The translations under genes and the position numbers were made by a program. From Acinetobacter pittii (GTDB lineage Bacteria > Pseudomonadota > Gammaproteobacteria > Pseudomonadales > Moraxellaceae), in contig NZ_CP139249.1 in NCBI RefSeq assembly GCF_034064985.1, positions 2,976,001-3,040,000 of the forward strand: DNA of 64,000 bases, read 5' to 3'. Positions within the stretch are counted from its first letter, which is position 1, and every line of letters begins with the position of its first letter. The notes beneath the pieces are model-generated. The model was given only the letters and a program-made list of their open reading frames with translations, was not told where the DNA came from and ran no database searches. Shown here one piece after another: positions 17,342 to 27,276 of this stretch.

Positions 17342-18079
17342 TTACATAAAAACAAACGTAGCCATACGCCCTGTCTTCGCATCACGACGATAAGAAAAAT
17401 ACTCTTCAACCTGTTGATAAGAGCATCGATCTCCGCCCAAGACTTGTTGCACACCTAGACTTTGCAAAATAAAGCGTGCAATGGCATATAAGTCTGCATG
17501 AAATTTATTTGGAGCTGCTCCCTCAACAAAAGCTGTTTCCAACTTTGGATATTTATCACAAAAGGCAGCTTTTACTTCAGCCCCAATTTCAAAACAAGGT
17601 TGACTAATTGCAGCCCCTAACCATGCCCAAGTTGGAGGATTTTGCATAGCCGTAACTGTATTTTCAATAATGCCACCTGCTAAACCACGCCAACCGGCAT
17701 GCAAATTAGCGACTTCGGTTCCTTCGGCATTTCCCAACACGACAGGTAAACAATCAGCCGTCATCATCATTAAAGCATGACCTTTTGTTTGGGTGACCAA
17801 ACCATCGCCGATTAAAGCTTTAAAAGGAATTTGTTCATTTACAGTATGGCAAATCGTACTATGCGTTTGAGTCATCCATGTCATTTTTTTAACACCAAAT
17901 TTCGCAAACTCATATAACAATATCATTCGATGCTGTTGAACACGTTGTGCCTCATCTTTGACATGTAAAGCCAGATTAAAGCCAGATAACTCAACCTGAC
18001 CTGTTGGCAATGCCAAAGGATGCTGAACACGTGTCTGCCCTACAAATACGCCTTGAGGTAAACCTTGAACAAATTCCAT
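17342..18079 (-). CDS. pgeF: Peptidoglycan editing factor PgeF (YfiH, multicopper-oxidase-like)
   Basis: YfiH/PgeF proteins are zinc-dependent purine-nucleoside-active enzymes that also prevent misincorporation of serine into peptidoglycan stems. The family motifs TQTHS, MTADCLPV and NLHAGWRGLAGG are present, with the metal-binding histidines and cysteine. I chose the ATG at 18079 (AAGGA seven bases before it), giving 245 residues. The longer frame to 18121 would overlap rluD by 32 bases. It follows rluD after ten bases, as in many gamma-proteobacteria. Confidence 0.9.
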   Translation of the reverse strand: MEFVQGLPQGVFVGQTRVQHPLALPTGQVELSGFNLALHVKDEAQRVQQHRMILLYEFAKFGVKKMTWMTQTHSTICHTVNEQIPFKALIGDGLVTQTKGHALMMMTADCLPVVLGNAEGTEVANLHAGWRGLAGGIIENTVTAMQNPPTWAWLGAAISQPCFEIGAEVKAAFCDKYPKLETAFVEGAAPNKFHADLYAIARFILQSLGVQQVLGGDRCSYQQVEEYFSYRRDAKTGRMATFVFM

Positions 18080-18089
18080 ATGCACGTCC

Positions 18090-19142
18090 TTAATATGCAG
18101 CGTTTTCTGAACGTAACACATTCACTAAATGTGTGAAATCTTCAGGCCACGGCGCTTCAAATAGCATTTCTTCACCAGTACGAGGGTGTTTTAAGCCCAA
18201 TTTAGCTGCGTGCAATGCCTGACGTTTAAAACCACGTAAAGTTTCAATGAGCAGCTCAGACGCACCAGCTGGCACACGCACACGGTTCATATAAACCTGA
18301 TCGCCAATCAAGCCATAACCAATGTAACTAAAATGCACACGAATCTGATGTGTTCGTCCTGTTTCAAGGCGGGCTTGTACACGGGTAAAATCTTTAAAAC
18401 GTTCTTTTACATTGTAGTGAGTTACCGCATCTCGCCCACCCGGTAAAATTGCCATTTTCACACGGTCAACTGGGTGACGTTTGATTGGTTCATCAATCGT
18501 ACCGCCAGCAATAATATTTCCATAAACAACCAAGTCATATACACGGTAAACCGATTTATTCGCCAATTGTTTACTTAAAGAAAATTGAGCTTCTAATGTT
18601 TTAGCAACAACCAGTAAGCCACTGGTATCTTTATCAATACGATGTACCAAACCAGCACGCGAAAGTTCTGCCAATTTTGGAGCATGGTAAAGCAAAGCAT
18701 TCACTAAAGTTCCAGAACTATTGCCTGCTCCTGGATGTACCACCATGCCTACTGGTTTATTAATGACTAAAATATCATCATCTTCATAGACAATATTAAG
18801 TGGAATATTTTCAGGTTGACTCGTTGTCTGAGCTTCAAGCTCTACTTCGAGCGTAAGCAACTCAGTTCCTTCACAACGGTGCTTAGGCTTGACAATGTTA
18901 CCATTCACCAACAGATGGCCATCCTTCAACCATTGCTTGAGCTTTTCACGTGAAAACTCGCTCCACACCAAGGCTGCTACTTGGTCGATACGTTGTCCCA
19001 GATAGGTTTCATCTAGCTGAACTTGCAACGATAAACGTGTTGCAGTTGTATCAGAAGTATGGTTATCTGCATCCTCAGAATCTTCAAGTAAATTGAAGTC
19101 GGTTTCAGAGAAGTTTGTGTTTGAAGATTGTGCTGAAGTCAT
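18090..19142 (-). CDS. rluD: 23S rRNA pseudouridine synthase RluD
   Basis: RluD makes pseudouridines 1911, 1915 and 1917 in helix 69 of 23S rRNA. The 350-residue protein has an acidic N-terminal extension of about 35 residues, an S4 RNA-binding domain (about residues 48-110) and the catalytic motif HRIDKDTSGLL with its aspartate. RTHQIRVH follows. The gene is divergent from bamD, an arrangement common in gamma-proteobacteria. Confidence 0.95.
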   Translation of the reverse strand: MTSAQSSNTNFSETDFNLLEDSEDADNHTSDTTATRLSLQVQLDETYLGQRIDQVAALVWSEFSREKLKQWLKDGHLLVNGNIVKPKHRCEGTELLTLEVELEAQTTSQPENIPLNIVYEDDDILVINKPVGMVVHPGAGNSSGTLVNALLYHAPKLAELSRAGLVHRIDKDTSGLLVVAKTLEAQFSLSKQLANKSVYRVYDLVVYGNIIAGGTIDEPIKRHPVDRVKMAILPGGRDAVTHYNVKERFKDFTRVQARLETGRTHQIRVHFSYIGYGLIGDQVYMNRVRVPAGASELLIETLRGFKRQALHAAKLGLKHPRTGEEMLFEAPWPEDFTHLVNVLRSENAAY

Positions 19143-19213
19143 TTGATCATTGAGATAAAAGTGGTTTAATAGCGCAATTGTAGCTCATTGCCCAACATAA
19201 CAGAGGAGTTTTT

Positions 19214-20377
19214 ATGTCGCTACCACGTTATAAAATTACGATGCTTGCCTTATCTTTAGGTGTAGCGTCTGCATTTGTGGGCTGTAGCAGCAATCCAAGT
19301 AAAAAAGAAGTGGTCGATACTGGCCCTCAATCTAGTGAACAAGCTTACTTCGAAAAAGCCCAAAAGTCGCTTGACCGTGGTCAATATCTTGATGCGACCA
19401 AGTCTTTAGAGGCAATCGATACCTATTATCCGACTGGACAATACGCACAACAAGCACAACTTGAACTTCTATATTCGAAATTTAAACAAAAAGATTATGA
19501 AGGCGCGATTGCCTTAGCAGAACGTTTTATTCGTTTAAATCCTCAACATCCAAATGTAGATTATGCTTATTATGTTCGTGCTGTTGCCAATATGGAGCAA
19601 AACTACGACAGTTTGATGCGTTATACCTCTTTGCAACAGTCACATCGTGATGTGAGTTATTTAAAAGTTGCGTATCAAAACTTTGTTGATTTAATTCGTC
19701 GTTTCCCAAGTAGCCAATATTCTGTCGATGCTGCTCAGCGTATGAAATTCATTGGACAAGAACTTGCTGAAAATGAAATGACTGCTGCCCGCTTCAACGT
19801 TAAACGTAAAGCTTGGATCGCCGCTGCAGAACGTTCGCAATGGGTGATTGAACACTATCCACAAACACCTCAAGTTCCAGAAGCTTTAGCCACTTTGGCA
19901 TATAGCTATGATAAATTAGGTGATAAAGCTACTTCGCAACAATATATTGAAGTTTTAAAGCTTAATTATCCAAGCCTTGTGAAAAAAGACGGCACAGTTA
20001 ACATGCGTGCTGCTCGTAAAGAAGGTAACTGGATCAACCGTGCAACTTTAGGTATTTTCGGTCGTGAATCGACTGCTGCAACGCCAGAGAGCACAACTGA
20101 AGCAGAAGCTCCAAAACGTGGTTTCCTCAACCGTGTTAGTTTTGGTTTAATTGGTAATTCAGATAAAGAAGAAACTGAAGCACCAGAACAAACACCTGTT
20201 GAAGCTTCTAAGTCTGAACGTAGTTGGACAAACCGTTTAAGCTTCGGTTTATTAGACAAACCTGAACCACAAGCAGCAGAAAATACAACTGTTGCACCAG
20301 CTGTCACATCTACTGAATCTTCAACTGATGTGCAATCAGATGAAGCAACTCAAGGTGCGGATGACGCTGCTCAATAA
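19214..20377 (+). CDS. bamD: Outer-membrane assembly lipoprotein BamD with long C-terminal tail
   Basis: BamD is the essential TPR lipoprotein of the Bam complex, which inserts beta-barrels into the outer membrane. The signal peptide ends at the lipobox FVGC (cysteine near residue 24), and TPR repeats fill residues 40-260. The protein has 387 residues against about 245 in E. coli. The extra C-terminal part is polar and probably disordered. It carries three copies of a motif [WF]xNRx[ST][LF]G[IL] beginning near residues 273, 304 and 338. A perfect palindromic terminator follows. Confidence 0.95.
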   Translation: MSLPRYKITMLALSLGVASAFVGCSSNPSKKEVVDTGPQSSEQAYFEKAQKSLDRGQYLDATKSLEAIDTYYPTGQYAQQAQLELLYSKFKQKDYEGAIALAERFIRLNPQHPNVDYAYYVRAVANMEQNYDSLMRYTSLQQSHRDVSYLKVAYQNFVDLIRRFPSSQYSVDAAQRMKFIGQELAENEMTAARFNVKRKAWIAAAERSQWVIEHYPQTPQVPEALATLAYSYDKLGDKATSQQYIEVLKLNYPSLVKKDGTVNMRAARKEGNWINRATLGIFGRESTAATPESTTEAEAPKRGFLNRVSFGLIGNSDKEETEAPEQTPVEASKSERSWTNRLSFGLLDKPEPQAAENTTVAPAVTSTESSTDVQSDEATQGADDAAQ

Positions 20378-20398
20378 GTTTAAGCTTTAAAAAACATC

Positions 20399-20437
20399 AA
20401 CAAACAGGCAAGTGATATCACTTGCCTGTTTGTTTTT
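20399..20437 (+). terminator. bamD terminator
   Basis: A perfect 36-base palindrome (20399-20434, arms of 18 including GGCAAGTGA / TCACTTGCC) is followed by T residues. Confidence 0.85.
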
Positions 20438-20480
20438 ATAAAATATTAAAATATTTATTGGGCATATCTCGATTCATCAT

Positions 20481-20496
20481 GTCAGAATATTCTGAC
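20481..20496. promoter_or_regulatory. Perfect palindrome GTCAGAATATTCTGAC upstream of dnaG
   Basis: The 16-base perfect palindrome lies 38 bases before the dnaG start and beyond the bamD terminator, in the space where the dnaG promoter should be. It has no T tract and is too short to be a terminator, so an operator is more likely. The binding protein is unknown. Confidence 0.4.
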
Positions 20497-20534
20497 TTAC
20501 TGTCTCATCAAGTTTTAATACGGTTATCTGAATT

Positions 20535-22403
20535 ATGGCAATTCCACAACATACGATTGATCAAATTCTAGATCGCACAGATATTGTCGATCTGATTGGT
20601 CAACGTGTGAAACTGAAAAAGACCGGACGTACCTATTCCGGCTGTTGCCCTTTTCATCAAGAAAAAACGCCATCATTTCATGTTTACCGTGACAAGCAGT
20701 ATTATCACTGCTTTGGCTGTCAGGCTAACGGAAATGCAATCCGTTTTCTCATGGATATCGATAACCGAAACTTTATTGAGGTAATGAAAGAATTATCGAG
20801 TAGTACTGGAATTGAATTACCCAAAGATAATACTGAAAATAAAAAACTGTCTTATACCCGTCAGATTACAAAGCCACCTCTTACTAAAACAAATACGGCT
20901 GAGCCTGTAACTCCACAGCAGCCATCGGATGAAAGCTACAACACACTTGAACCCGTATTTTTTGATGACCCTTTTGCTCAGTTCGAACAGCCGTTTAGCT
21001 TTGATGAACCAGTTCAAGAAGGTAATTTATATGACTTACTGGAAAATATTGCTCAGTTCTATGAACAACAATTACCTCATAGCCAAAAGGCAAAAAATTA
21101 CTTTAAACAGCGTGGACTAACCAATCAGACGATTCAATTTTGGCGCTTAGGCTATGCCCCAGAAGACTGGCAACACCTAGAGAAAGCCTTTCCCTATGAC
21201 ATTGACGGCTTAAAACAACTTGGGCTTATCCGCTCGAGCGATAATGGCCGTGATTTTGACCTATTACGTGACCGCGTTATTTTCCCAATTCGCGACCCTA
21301 AAGGTCGAGTCGTTGGTTTTGGTGGGCGTGCATTAAATGATGAAATCAAGCCCAAATATATTAACTCACCAGATTCAGAAGTCTTTCATAAAAATCAGCT
21401 ACTTTACGGACTTTATGAAGGTAGAAAGCTTAAATCTAGTGATTGGTTAATGGTTGAAGGCTATATGGATGTCATTGCGCTTCAGCAGTATGGCATTACT
21501 GGAGCTGTAGCAACGTTAGGTACCGCAAGTAATACTGAACATCTTAATATTTTATTTAAACAAAATAGTCGTATTACCATTGCTTTTGATGGTGATGCAG
21601 CAGGTCAAAAAGCAGCACGCAGAACTTTAGAAATTGCTTTACCCCTTCTCAATGATGGTCGTGAACTTAAATTTTTCGTTCTACCGAATGATCATGACCC
21701 CGACTCTCTGATCCGTCGAGAAGGGCTGGAAAATTTCCAAAAATTATTACAACAGGCCCCTCTTTTGTCCGATTTCGTGTTTGCGCACTTAACAGGTCAA
21801 CACGATATCAGTACACCTGAAGGGAAAAGTTTGGTTATGGGAGAACTCAGGGAACTCACCGAGTTATTACCAAAACAAGGTTCTTTCCGCTACTTACTTA
21901 CTCAATCTTTCCGTGAAAAACTCGGACTTGGTAAACGTTTTACCCCACAAATCAGTCACGATGCTTCACTCTCGTTTAATATTCATACAAAAGATGAAGA
22001 TTTTGCGGTTGCAATTTTAATGCATCATCCTTTTCTTTATATTCATTTCGAAGGATTACGGGCTTATATTCACCAAGATGAATTATTAGCCAAAGTACTG
22101 GCAATCTTAAATCGTATTTTTGATGATTTACCGGATGACCAAGAGCTGGCAACTTATTATGTGCTTGGTGCTTGTAGTAGTTACTGTCATGAAATCGCCG
22201 ATATTATGCAAAGAACCAATATTCAGGCATTAACACAGGCACCTGAGGTAGCTGACAAGTTAGCTAAGGAATATTCGCTAAGTCTGCAAGAAAGATATTT
22301 ACGTCAGAAGCTGAAATCACCGATTTCTTTAATTGAATCAAGAAATCTAAGACAACAATTGAATGAATTAACAAAACAAATTAGCTTGAAACTGTTATCT
22401 TAA
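20535..22403 (+). CDS. dnaG: DNA primase DnaG
   Basis: DnaG makes the RNA primers for replication. The zinc-binding domain has Cys38, His41, Cys59 and Cys62. The Toprim core has Glu308 in MVEGYMDV and the acidic motif [10 protein letters not shown]. The C-terminal helicase-binding domain is present. At 622 residues it is longer than the 581 of E. coli, mainly because of a polar Pro/Gln/Thr-rich linker at about residues 95-155 between the zinc and polymerase domains. rpsU and rpoD, its usual macromolecular-synthesis partners, are not beside it. Its stop overlaps the convergent hemA stop. Confidence 0.97.
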   Translation: MAIPQHTIDQILDRTDIVDLIGQRVKLKKTGRTYSGCCPFHQEKTPSFHVYRDKQYYHCFGCQANGNAIRFLMDIDNRNFIEVMKELSSSTGIELPKDNTENKKLSYTRQITKPPLTKTNTAEPVTPQQPSDESYNTLEPVFFDDPFAQFEQPFSFDEPVQEGNLYDLLENIAQFYEQQLPHSQKAKNYFKQRGLTNQTIQFWRLGYAPEDWQHLEKAFPYDIDGLKQLGLIRSSDNGRDFDLLRDRVIFPIRDPKGRVVGFGGRALNDEIKPKYINSPDSEVFHKNQLLYGLYEGRKLKSSDWLMVEGYMDVIALQQYGITGAVATLGTASNTEHLNILFKQNSRITIAFDGDAAGQKAARRTLEIALPLLNDGRELKFFVLPNDHDPDSLIRREGLENFQKLLQQAPLLSDFVFAHLTGQHDISTPEGKSLVMGELRELTELLPKQGSFRYLLTQSFREKLGLGKRFTPQISHDASLSFNIHTKDEDFAVAILMHHPFLYIHFEGLRAYIHQDELLAKVLAILNRIFDDLPDDQELATYYVLGACSSYCHEIADIMQRTNIQALTQAPEVADKLAKEYSLSLQERYLRQKLKSPISLIESRNLRQQLNELTKQISLKLLS

Positions 22404-23683
22404 TGTTTTGGCTTACGCTCATGATCAAATACATCCTGTAAATGCTGCTGTAACCATTCAAAATAATCAGGATTTTCTGCTTTAGCCGCTTCACGTAGTA
22501 ATATCGATGTAGGATGCATAAGTTTTTGCGTTAAACGATGGGCAAATTGCTGTAATACCTGCTCGGCATTCTCACCATGATGCAAAGCTTCTAATGCATG
22601 CGTAAGCTCTTGTTGACTAATCTCTTCACTGTGTTGGCGGTAAGCATGAATGGTGCTACCAGCCTCTTTAACCTTTTGATGAGTAATAAGCTGAGTCGCT
22701 AATTGATTCACCATTACTTCCGCTTCAACTGCCGCCTGACGACGTTGAGCGAGGTTCTCATCAATCACACTTTGTAAATCATCGACACCATACAAATAGA
22801 CACCATCAAGTGCTTCAACTTTAGAATCTATATCACGTGGCACTGCTAAATCAACCATCAACATTTGTTGATAGCGACGTTTTTTCAATGCAGCCTTAAC
22901 ATCAGAATAAGCAATAACTTGGTATAGACTACCGGTACAACTCGACACAACATCAGCACGATATAAATTCTCTGCTAATGCTGAAAACTCAATAATTTCA
23001 ACTTCAACCTGATGTGCAATTTCCTGAGCCAACTGATCAGCGCGCTCACGGCTACGATTACAAATAATAATCTTCGCGACACCTATTTCAGCCAAATGTT
23101 TAGCCACCAAGCTATTCATTTCACCCGCAGCAACCACCATTACGGTAAGTTTTTCAGGCTTACTAAAAACCTGTAAGGCCAGTTGTGCAACCGCATAACC
23201 CATTGAAACAGCATGACTACCTACCGCAGTTTCGGAACGTACACGTTTGGCAGCATAAAAAGCATATTCAAAAACACTATTTAATTCAGGAGAGACCGTT
23301 TGAGCTTCTTTAGACAATGCTAAAGCACTTTTAACTTGCCCTAAAATTTGCGGCTCACCTAGCATAAGAGAGTCTAGACCACTCGCTACTCGCATTAAAT
23401 GTGTAATTGCCTGCGTGTTCTCGTAACGATAAACATGATGAATTAACTGCTTTACATCAATATTATTGGCATCGGCTAACCATTTTAGAAGGCTTTCGGC
23501 GTTTTCAGCCATAGCATAAACTTCTGTACGGTTACAGGTCGAGACGACCACCAAATCCTTTAGGCTTTGGTGATGGCGTTGTTCGGCAAGCAAACGACTT
23601 AATCGCTCTGCATTGAAAGCAATTTGTTCGCGGAGTTCTACAGAAGCTGTTTGATGGTTGACACCCAATGCAAAGAAAGACAT
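22400..23683 (-). CDS. hemA: Glutamyl-tRNA reductase
   Basis: HemA reduces glutamyl-tRNA to glutamate-1-semialdehyde, the first committed step of C5-pathway heme synthesis. The catalytic cysteine is Cys50 in [10 protein letters not shown]. The NADP-binding region (VVAAGEMNS) and the C-terminal dimerisation helices follow. The length is 427 residues. It is divergent from the TPR-lolB-ispE unit, as in Pseudomonas. The last bases overlap the dnaG stop by four. Confidence 0.97.
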   Translation of the reverse strand: MSFFALGVNHQTASVELREQIAFNAERLSRLLAEQRHHQSLKDLVVVSTCNRTEVYAMAENAESLLKWLADANNIDVKQLIHHVYRYENTQAITHLMRVASGLDSLMLGEPQILGQVKSALALSKEAQTVSPELNSVFEYAFYAAKRVRSETAVGSHAVSMGYAVAQLALQVFSKPEKLTVMVVAAGEMNSLVAKHLAEIGVAKIIICNRSRERADQLAQEIAHQVEVEIIEFSALAENLYRADVVSSCTGSLYQVIAYSDVKAALKKRRYQQMLMVDLAVPRDIDSKVEALDGVYLYGVDDLQSVIDENLAQRRQAAVEAEVMVNQLATQLITHQKVKEAGSTIHAYRQHSEEISQQELTHALEALHHGENAEQVLQQFAHRLTQKLMHPTSILLREAAKAENPDYFEWLQQHLQDVFDHERKPKH

Positions 23684-23762
23684 ATCAGATCATCATTTCG
23701 CTAAATTTATGCTATTGTGCAACATCGGTGTCATAAAAAGCATTACTTTGGATCAATAAAAA

Positions 23763-25481
23763 TTGCGTCAAATGAATAGCCGTATTAATTTTAACGGTGC
23801 TTCGATAAGACAGTATTCTACCACATTCTTATTGTTAGGTAGCATGTCCTCATATGTCTATGCACGTCCTGTGCAAGAGACCTATGCCGTGCATTCGTTT
23901 GATCAGGCATTAGAGCAATCCATGGTTGCTGAATTTGCGCTAGCTTATGACGATATTCCAAACGCTTTGCACAATTACACAGTGCTCGCAATTAAAAGCA
24001 ACTCTACCTCAATTAAGCAGCGAGCTTTAGACGTTGCACTTGAATACAATGATTTACAAGCTGCGTTAAACATTGCTACACATTGGGTCGCTCAAGAACC
24101 CAAAGATGTACCCGCTTTATTCTATTTATCACATATCGCTTTAAAAACACACGAATATCAGCTTGCTGCTGAAACATTAGATAAAATTTTAAAGATAGAT
24201 CCCACTGCTGATCTAGAACAGATTTTAGCCAGTATTGCCCCAGAAAATGCACAAGATCGAGAGGTCTTATTAACAGCTTTACGCTCTAGTGCAGAAAAAG
24301 CCAATCCTTCTATCTTAGCGCTCATCGCCAATTTAGAAGCACAAAATGGTCAATTACAAACCGCGCTAACCAACATTAACAAAGCCTTACGCCGACGTCC
24401 TAAAGTAACGAGCTTTATTTTAATGAAAGCAAACTTACTTATTGCTCTCAGCGATCAAGAAGGTGCACTTAAATGGTATGCAAAATCGAGTCGTAAAAAT
24501 AAGAAAAATTTAGATATTCGTTTAGCTGAAATCCGCTATCTCATACAAATTAACCAATCTGAGCTTGCGTTAGAAAAACTTGAAAAAATTATAGAAACTA
24601 ACCCTCAAGCTGAAGAAGCCTTATTTATTGCAGGCTTAACAAGTATTGATTTAAAGCAATACGACAAAGCAGAACAATATCTTGTTGACTTACGCAACTC
24701 GGCTAAATACCAAAATGAAGCATATTACTACTTAGCGATTAATGCAGAACGTAAACAGCATTATGAAACTGCAAAAGCTTACTATCGTTTAGTTGATGGC
24801 AGCTTATACGTGGTATCAAGACGCAATCTGATCGCAATATATGATAAACAAGAAAATTTACACGATGCTTTACGGTTTCTTACTCAAGAACGAGTAAATT
24901 ATCCCCAACATGCAAGTTTCTTATATCAAGCCCAAGCTGAAATCTTAAAGAAAATGGGCAATAAAAAAGCTGCATTAAATTTATTAGATGAAGCGATAAA
25001 AAACTTACCGGATGATCCGGAACTGATTTATGCGGAAGTTTTATTACTTGATCCATATACGGACCGCGACAAACTCGACAAAACATTAAAGCAATTATTA
25101 CAGCTTGAGCCCAATAGCCCAACGTATCTAAATGCATATGCTTATACACTGGCACTGCAAAATCGCAGGTTAAAAGAAGCACGTCAATATGCTGAACAAG
25201 CTTTGGAATATGCCCCTGAACAAGCATCAATCCTTGATACGCTAGGCTATATTGCATTTTTACAGAATGATTATGAAGCTGCTGCAGAAGCCTTAAGCAA
25301 AGCTTATGAACTTAGCCATAATATAAATATTGGCATTCGTTATGCTAAAGCTTTGTATATGCAAGGGTCACTCACTCAATTTAGCGCAGTGTTACAACAA
25401 CTGAAACAAAAACATGCCAATGATCCACAATTACAACAGCTTGATGCGTTAATTTTACCTACATCTGCAAAAAAGAGTTAA
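23763..25481 (+). CDS. Tetratricopeptide-repeat protein, exported
   Basis: The 572-residue protein has a probable signal peptide (hydrophobic stretch around TTFLLLGSMSSYVYA, residues 20-34), followed by about twelve TPR-like helical pairs. Related proteins stand upstream of lolB in Pseudomonas and other gamma-proteobacteria and are thought to be periplasmic. The start is uncertain: TTG at 23763 or, nine bases on, ATG at 23772. Neither has a strong ribosome site. The spacing to lolB is four bases, so the two are one operon. Confidence 0.85.
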   Translation: MRQMNSRINFNGASIRQYSTTFLLLGSMSSYVYARPVQETYAVHSFDQALEQSMVAEFALAYDDIPNALHNYTVLAIKSNSTSIKQRALDVALEYNDLQAALNIATHWVAQEPKDVPALFYLSHIALKTHEYQLAAETLDKILKIDPTADLEQILASIAPENAQDREVLLTALRSSAEKANPSILALIANLEAQNGQLQTALTNINKALRRRPKVTSFILMKANLLIALSDQEGALKWYAKSSRKNKKNLDIRLAEIRYLIQINQSELALEKLEKIIETNPQAEEALFIAGLTSIDLKQYDKAEQYLVDLRNSAKYQNEAYYYLAINAERKQHYETAKAYYRLVDGSLYVVSRRNLIAIYDKQENLHDALRFLTQERVNYPQHASFLYQAQAEILKKMGNKKAALNLLDEAIKNLPDDPELIYAEVLLLDPYTDRDKLDKTLKQLLQLEPNSPTYLNAYAYTLALQNRRLKEARQYAEQALEYAPEQASILDTLGYIAFLQNDYEAAAEALSKAYELSHNINIGIRYAKALYMQGSLTQFSAVLQQLKQKHANDPQLQQLDALILPTSAKKS

Positions 25482-25485
25482 ATAT

Positions 25486-26064
25486 ATGAGCAAATTTGCC
25501 CAACTGTGCACAGCGATCTGTGGATCAAGTGTATTATTTCTAACCGGTTGTCAGCATTTTACTCAACCAAAACCTGCGGTTACCCAACAAGTTCAAGACG
25601 AAAAACACTTTAATTTACAAGGTAAAATTGGAGTCCGTACACCACAGCAAACTGGTAGTGCTTTTTTTACTTGGCTTCAACAGCAAGATAATTTTGATAT
25701 CGAATTAAGCGGTATTTTAGGCGTTGGAAAAACTCAAATTCAGGGTAAACCAGGCGAAGTAACTTTAAACAGTTCTAAAACAGGACTTATTACCGCTACC
25801 TCTCCAGAAGAGCTGTTAGAACGTGCAACGGGTTGGCAAGCACCAATTACGCACTTAACGAGCTGGATTTTGGCAAAACCCGCAACATTAAATGCGCAAG
25901 TTACCAAAGATGCTGCAAATCGAGTGAGTCAACTCATTGAAGATGGCTGGACCGTGAATTTCAGTTACGATGGTGAACAAACTTTGCCAAACAAACTGGT
26001 TTTAAAGCAAGCTCTTGCTGAAGATAAAGAAAACCGTATTACAATGGTCATCCAAAACCGCTAA
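25486..26064 (+). CDS. lolB: Outer-membrane lipoprotein receptor LolB
   Basis: LolB takes lipoproteins from LolA and places them in the inner leaflet of the outer membrane. It is itself a lipoprotein with lipobox LTGC (Cys22). The 192-residue length and the pattern FNLQGKIGVRTP...GSAFFTWLQQ...FDIELSGILGVG are typical. It is between the TPR gene and ispE, the standard gene order. It supports export of BamD and other lipoproteins of this window. Confidence 0.93.
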   Translation: MSKFAQLCTAICGSSVLFLTGCQHFTQPKPAVTQQVQDEKHFNLQGKIGVRTPQQTGSAFFTWLQQQDNFDIELSGILGVGKTQIQGKPGEVTLNSSKTGLITATSPEELLERATGWQAPITHLTSWILAKPATLNAQVTKDAANRVSQLIEDGWTVNFSYDGEQTLPNKLVLKQALAEDKENRITMVIQNR

Positions 26065-26082
26065 GTCTAATTATATAAATCT

Positions 26083-26916
26083 ATGATTCGAGTTCCTTCC
26101 CCTGCTAAGCTCAACCTGTTTTTACATATTACAGGCCGACGCGAAAATGGTTATCATGAGCTACAAACCATTTTCCAACTTATTGATTTATATGACTGGA
26201 TGACATTTACGCCTACTTCAAATGAAGAAATCGAAATTGATGGGTTAAGTGAAGTTCGACCTGAAGAAAATTTGATATATCGGGCAGCTCAAATACTAAA
26301 GCCACATGCAAAAAAGTTTTGTGGTTTGCACATCAAAATTGAAAAAAATATTCCAATGGGTGCGGGTTTAGGCGGTGGTTCATCCAATGCAGCCACCACG
26401 CTTATTGTGTTAAATCAATTATGGGAATGTGGTCTGGAACAAGAACAACTTGCGGACTACGGTGTAAAGCTCGGTGCTGATGTCCCTATTTTTGTTTATG
26501 GTAAAAATGCATGGGCTGAAGGCATCGGCGAACATTTATCATTCATAGACTTAGATCAAAAACAGTTCATTATTTTAAAACCTGATTGTTTTATCAGCAC
26601 TCAATTGCTTTTTTCACAAAAAACATTGACAAGAGACTCTAAGACCACTAAATTTTGCGCCTATCAGTTAGAGCCTTCTAATTTTGGAAATAACTTTGAG
26701 CCACTGGCTCGGCAGTTATACCCTGAAGTAGAAGAAGCAATGCAATATTTAGATCAGTTTGGTCAAGCAAAGCTTACAGGTACAGGTGCTTGTGTTTTTA
26801 CTGAAGTAACAAATGAAATGAATATTGATGAAATTCTTAAGCATTCACCATGTAAATCTTACTTGGTAAATAGTTTAAAAGAATCTCCTCTTAATCATTT
26901 TAAGGTTACACGTTAG
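26083..26916 (+). CDS. ispE: 4-diphosphocytidyl-2-C-methyl-D-erythritol kinase
   Basis: IspE is the GHMP kinase of the MEP isoprenoid pathway. It has the N-terminal SPAKLNLFLHI motif and the ATP loop PMGAGLGGGSSNAAT (about residues 90-104), plus the C-terminal LTGTGACVF. The length is 277 residues. The TAG stop (26914-26916) shares its last two bases with the first tRNA-Gln gene, so RNase P cleavage at the mature 5' end would remove the stop codon from the mRNA. Confidence 0.96.
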   Translation: MIRVPSPAKLNLFLHITGRRENGYHELQTIFQLIDLYDWMTFTPTSNEEIEIDGLSEVRPEENLIYRAAQILKPHAKKFCGLHIKIEKNIPMGAGLGGGSSNAATTLIVLNQLWECGLEQEQLADYGVKLGADVPIFVYGKNAWAEGIGEHLSFIDLDQKQFIILKPDCFISTQLLFSQKTLTRDSKTTKFCAYQLEPSNFGNNFEPLARQLYPEVEEAMQYLDQFGQAKLTGTGACVFTEVTNEMNIDEILKHSPCKSYLVNSLKESPLNHFKVTR

Positions 26917-26989
26917 GGGCGTCGCCAAGTGGTAAGGCACCGGGTTTTGATCTCGGCATCCGTTGGTTCGAATCCAGCCGCCCCTGCCA
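26915..26989 (+). tRNA. tRNA-Gln(UUG), copy 1
   Basis: The 75-base gene with encoded CCA has acceptor AGGGGCG/CGCCCCT, discriminator G, and anticodon loop TTTTGAT (anticodon TTG). The first two bases lie in the ispE stop codon. All four copies in this array are identical. Confidence 0.95.
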
Positions 26990-27015
26990 ACCTCACCTGT
27001 AATGATGATTATATT

Positions 27016-27090
27016 AGGGGCGTCGCCAAGTGGTAAGGCACCGGGTTTTGATCTCGGCATCCGTTGGTTCGAATCCAGCCGCCCCTGCCA
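27016..27090 (+). tRNA. tRNA-Gln(UUG), copy 2
   Basis: Identical in all 75 bases to copy 1. A 26-base spacer separates them, so both are probably cut from one precursor. Confidence 0.95.
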
Positions 27091-27110
27091 TCATATATAT
27101 CATCGAATTT

Positions 27111-27185
27111 AGGGGCGTCGCCAAGTGGTAAGGCACCGGGTTTTGATCTCGGCATCCGTTGGTTCGAATCCAGCCGCCCCTGCCA
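27111..27185 (+). tRNA. tRNA-Gln(UUG), copy 3
   Basis: Identical to the other copies, 20 bases after copy 2. Confidence 0.95.
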
Positions 27186-27236
27186 TTCTCTTATTTTAAA
27201 GACAGACTTAATTGCTATGCTTTTTGTTGATTAATC

Positions 27237-27265
27237 TTGACATTGCATTGCAAAAATATTAAAGT
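27237..27265 (+). promoter_or_regulatory. Probable internal promoter for tRNA-Gln copy 4 and prs
   Basis: TTGACA (27237-27242) and TAAAGT (27260-27265) are 17 bases apart. The expected start lies a few bases before copy 4. The 91-base spacer here is much longer than the other two, which fits a second promoter. Confidence 0.5.
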
Positions 27266-27276
27266 TCTGCCGCATT

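Noticed and set aside
26875..27060. 61-codon minus-strand frame
   Set aside because: It runs across two tRNA-Gln genes and its peptide merely reflects the tRNA sequence.
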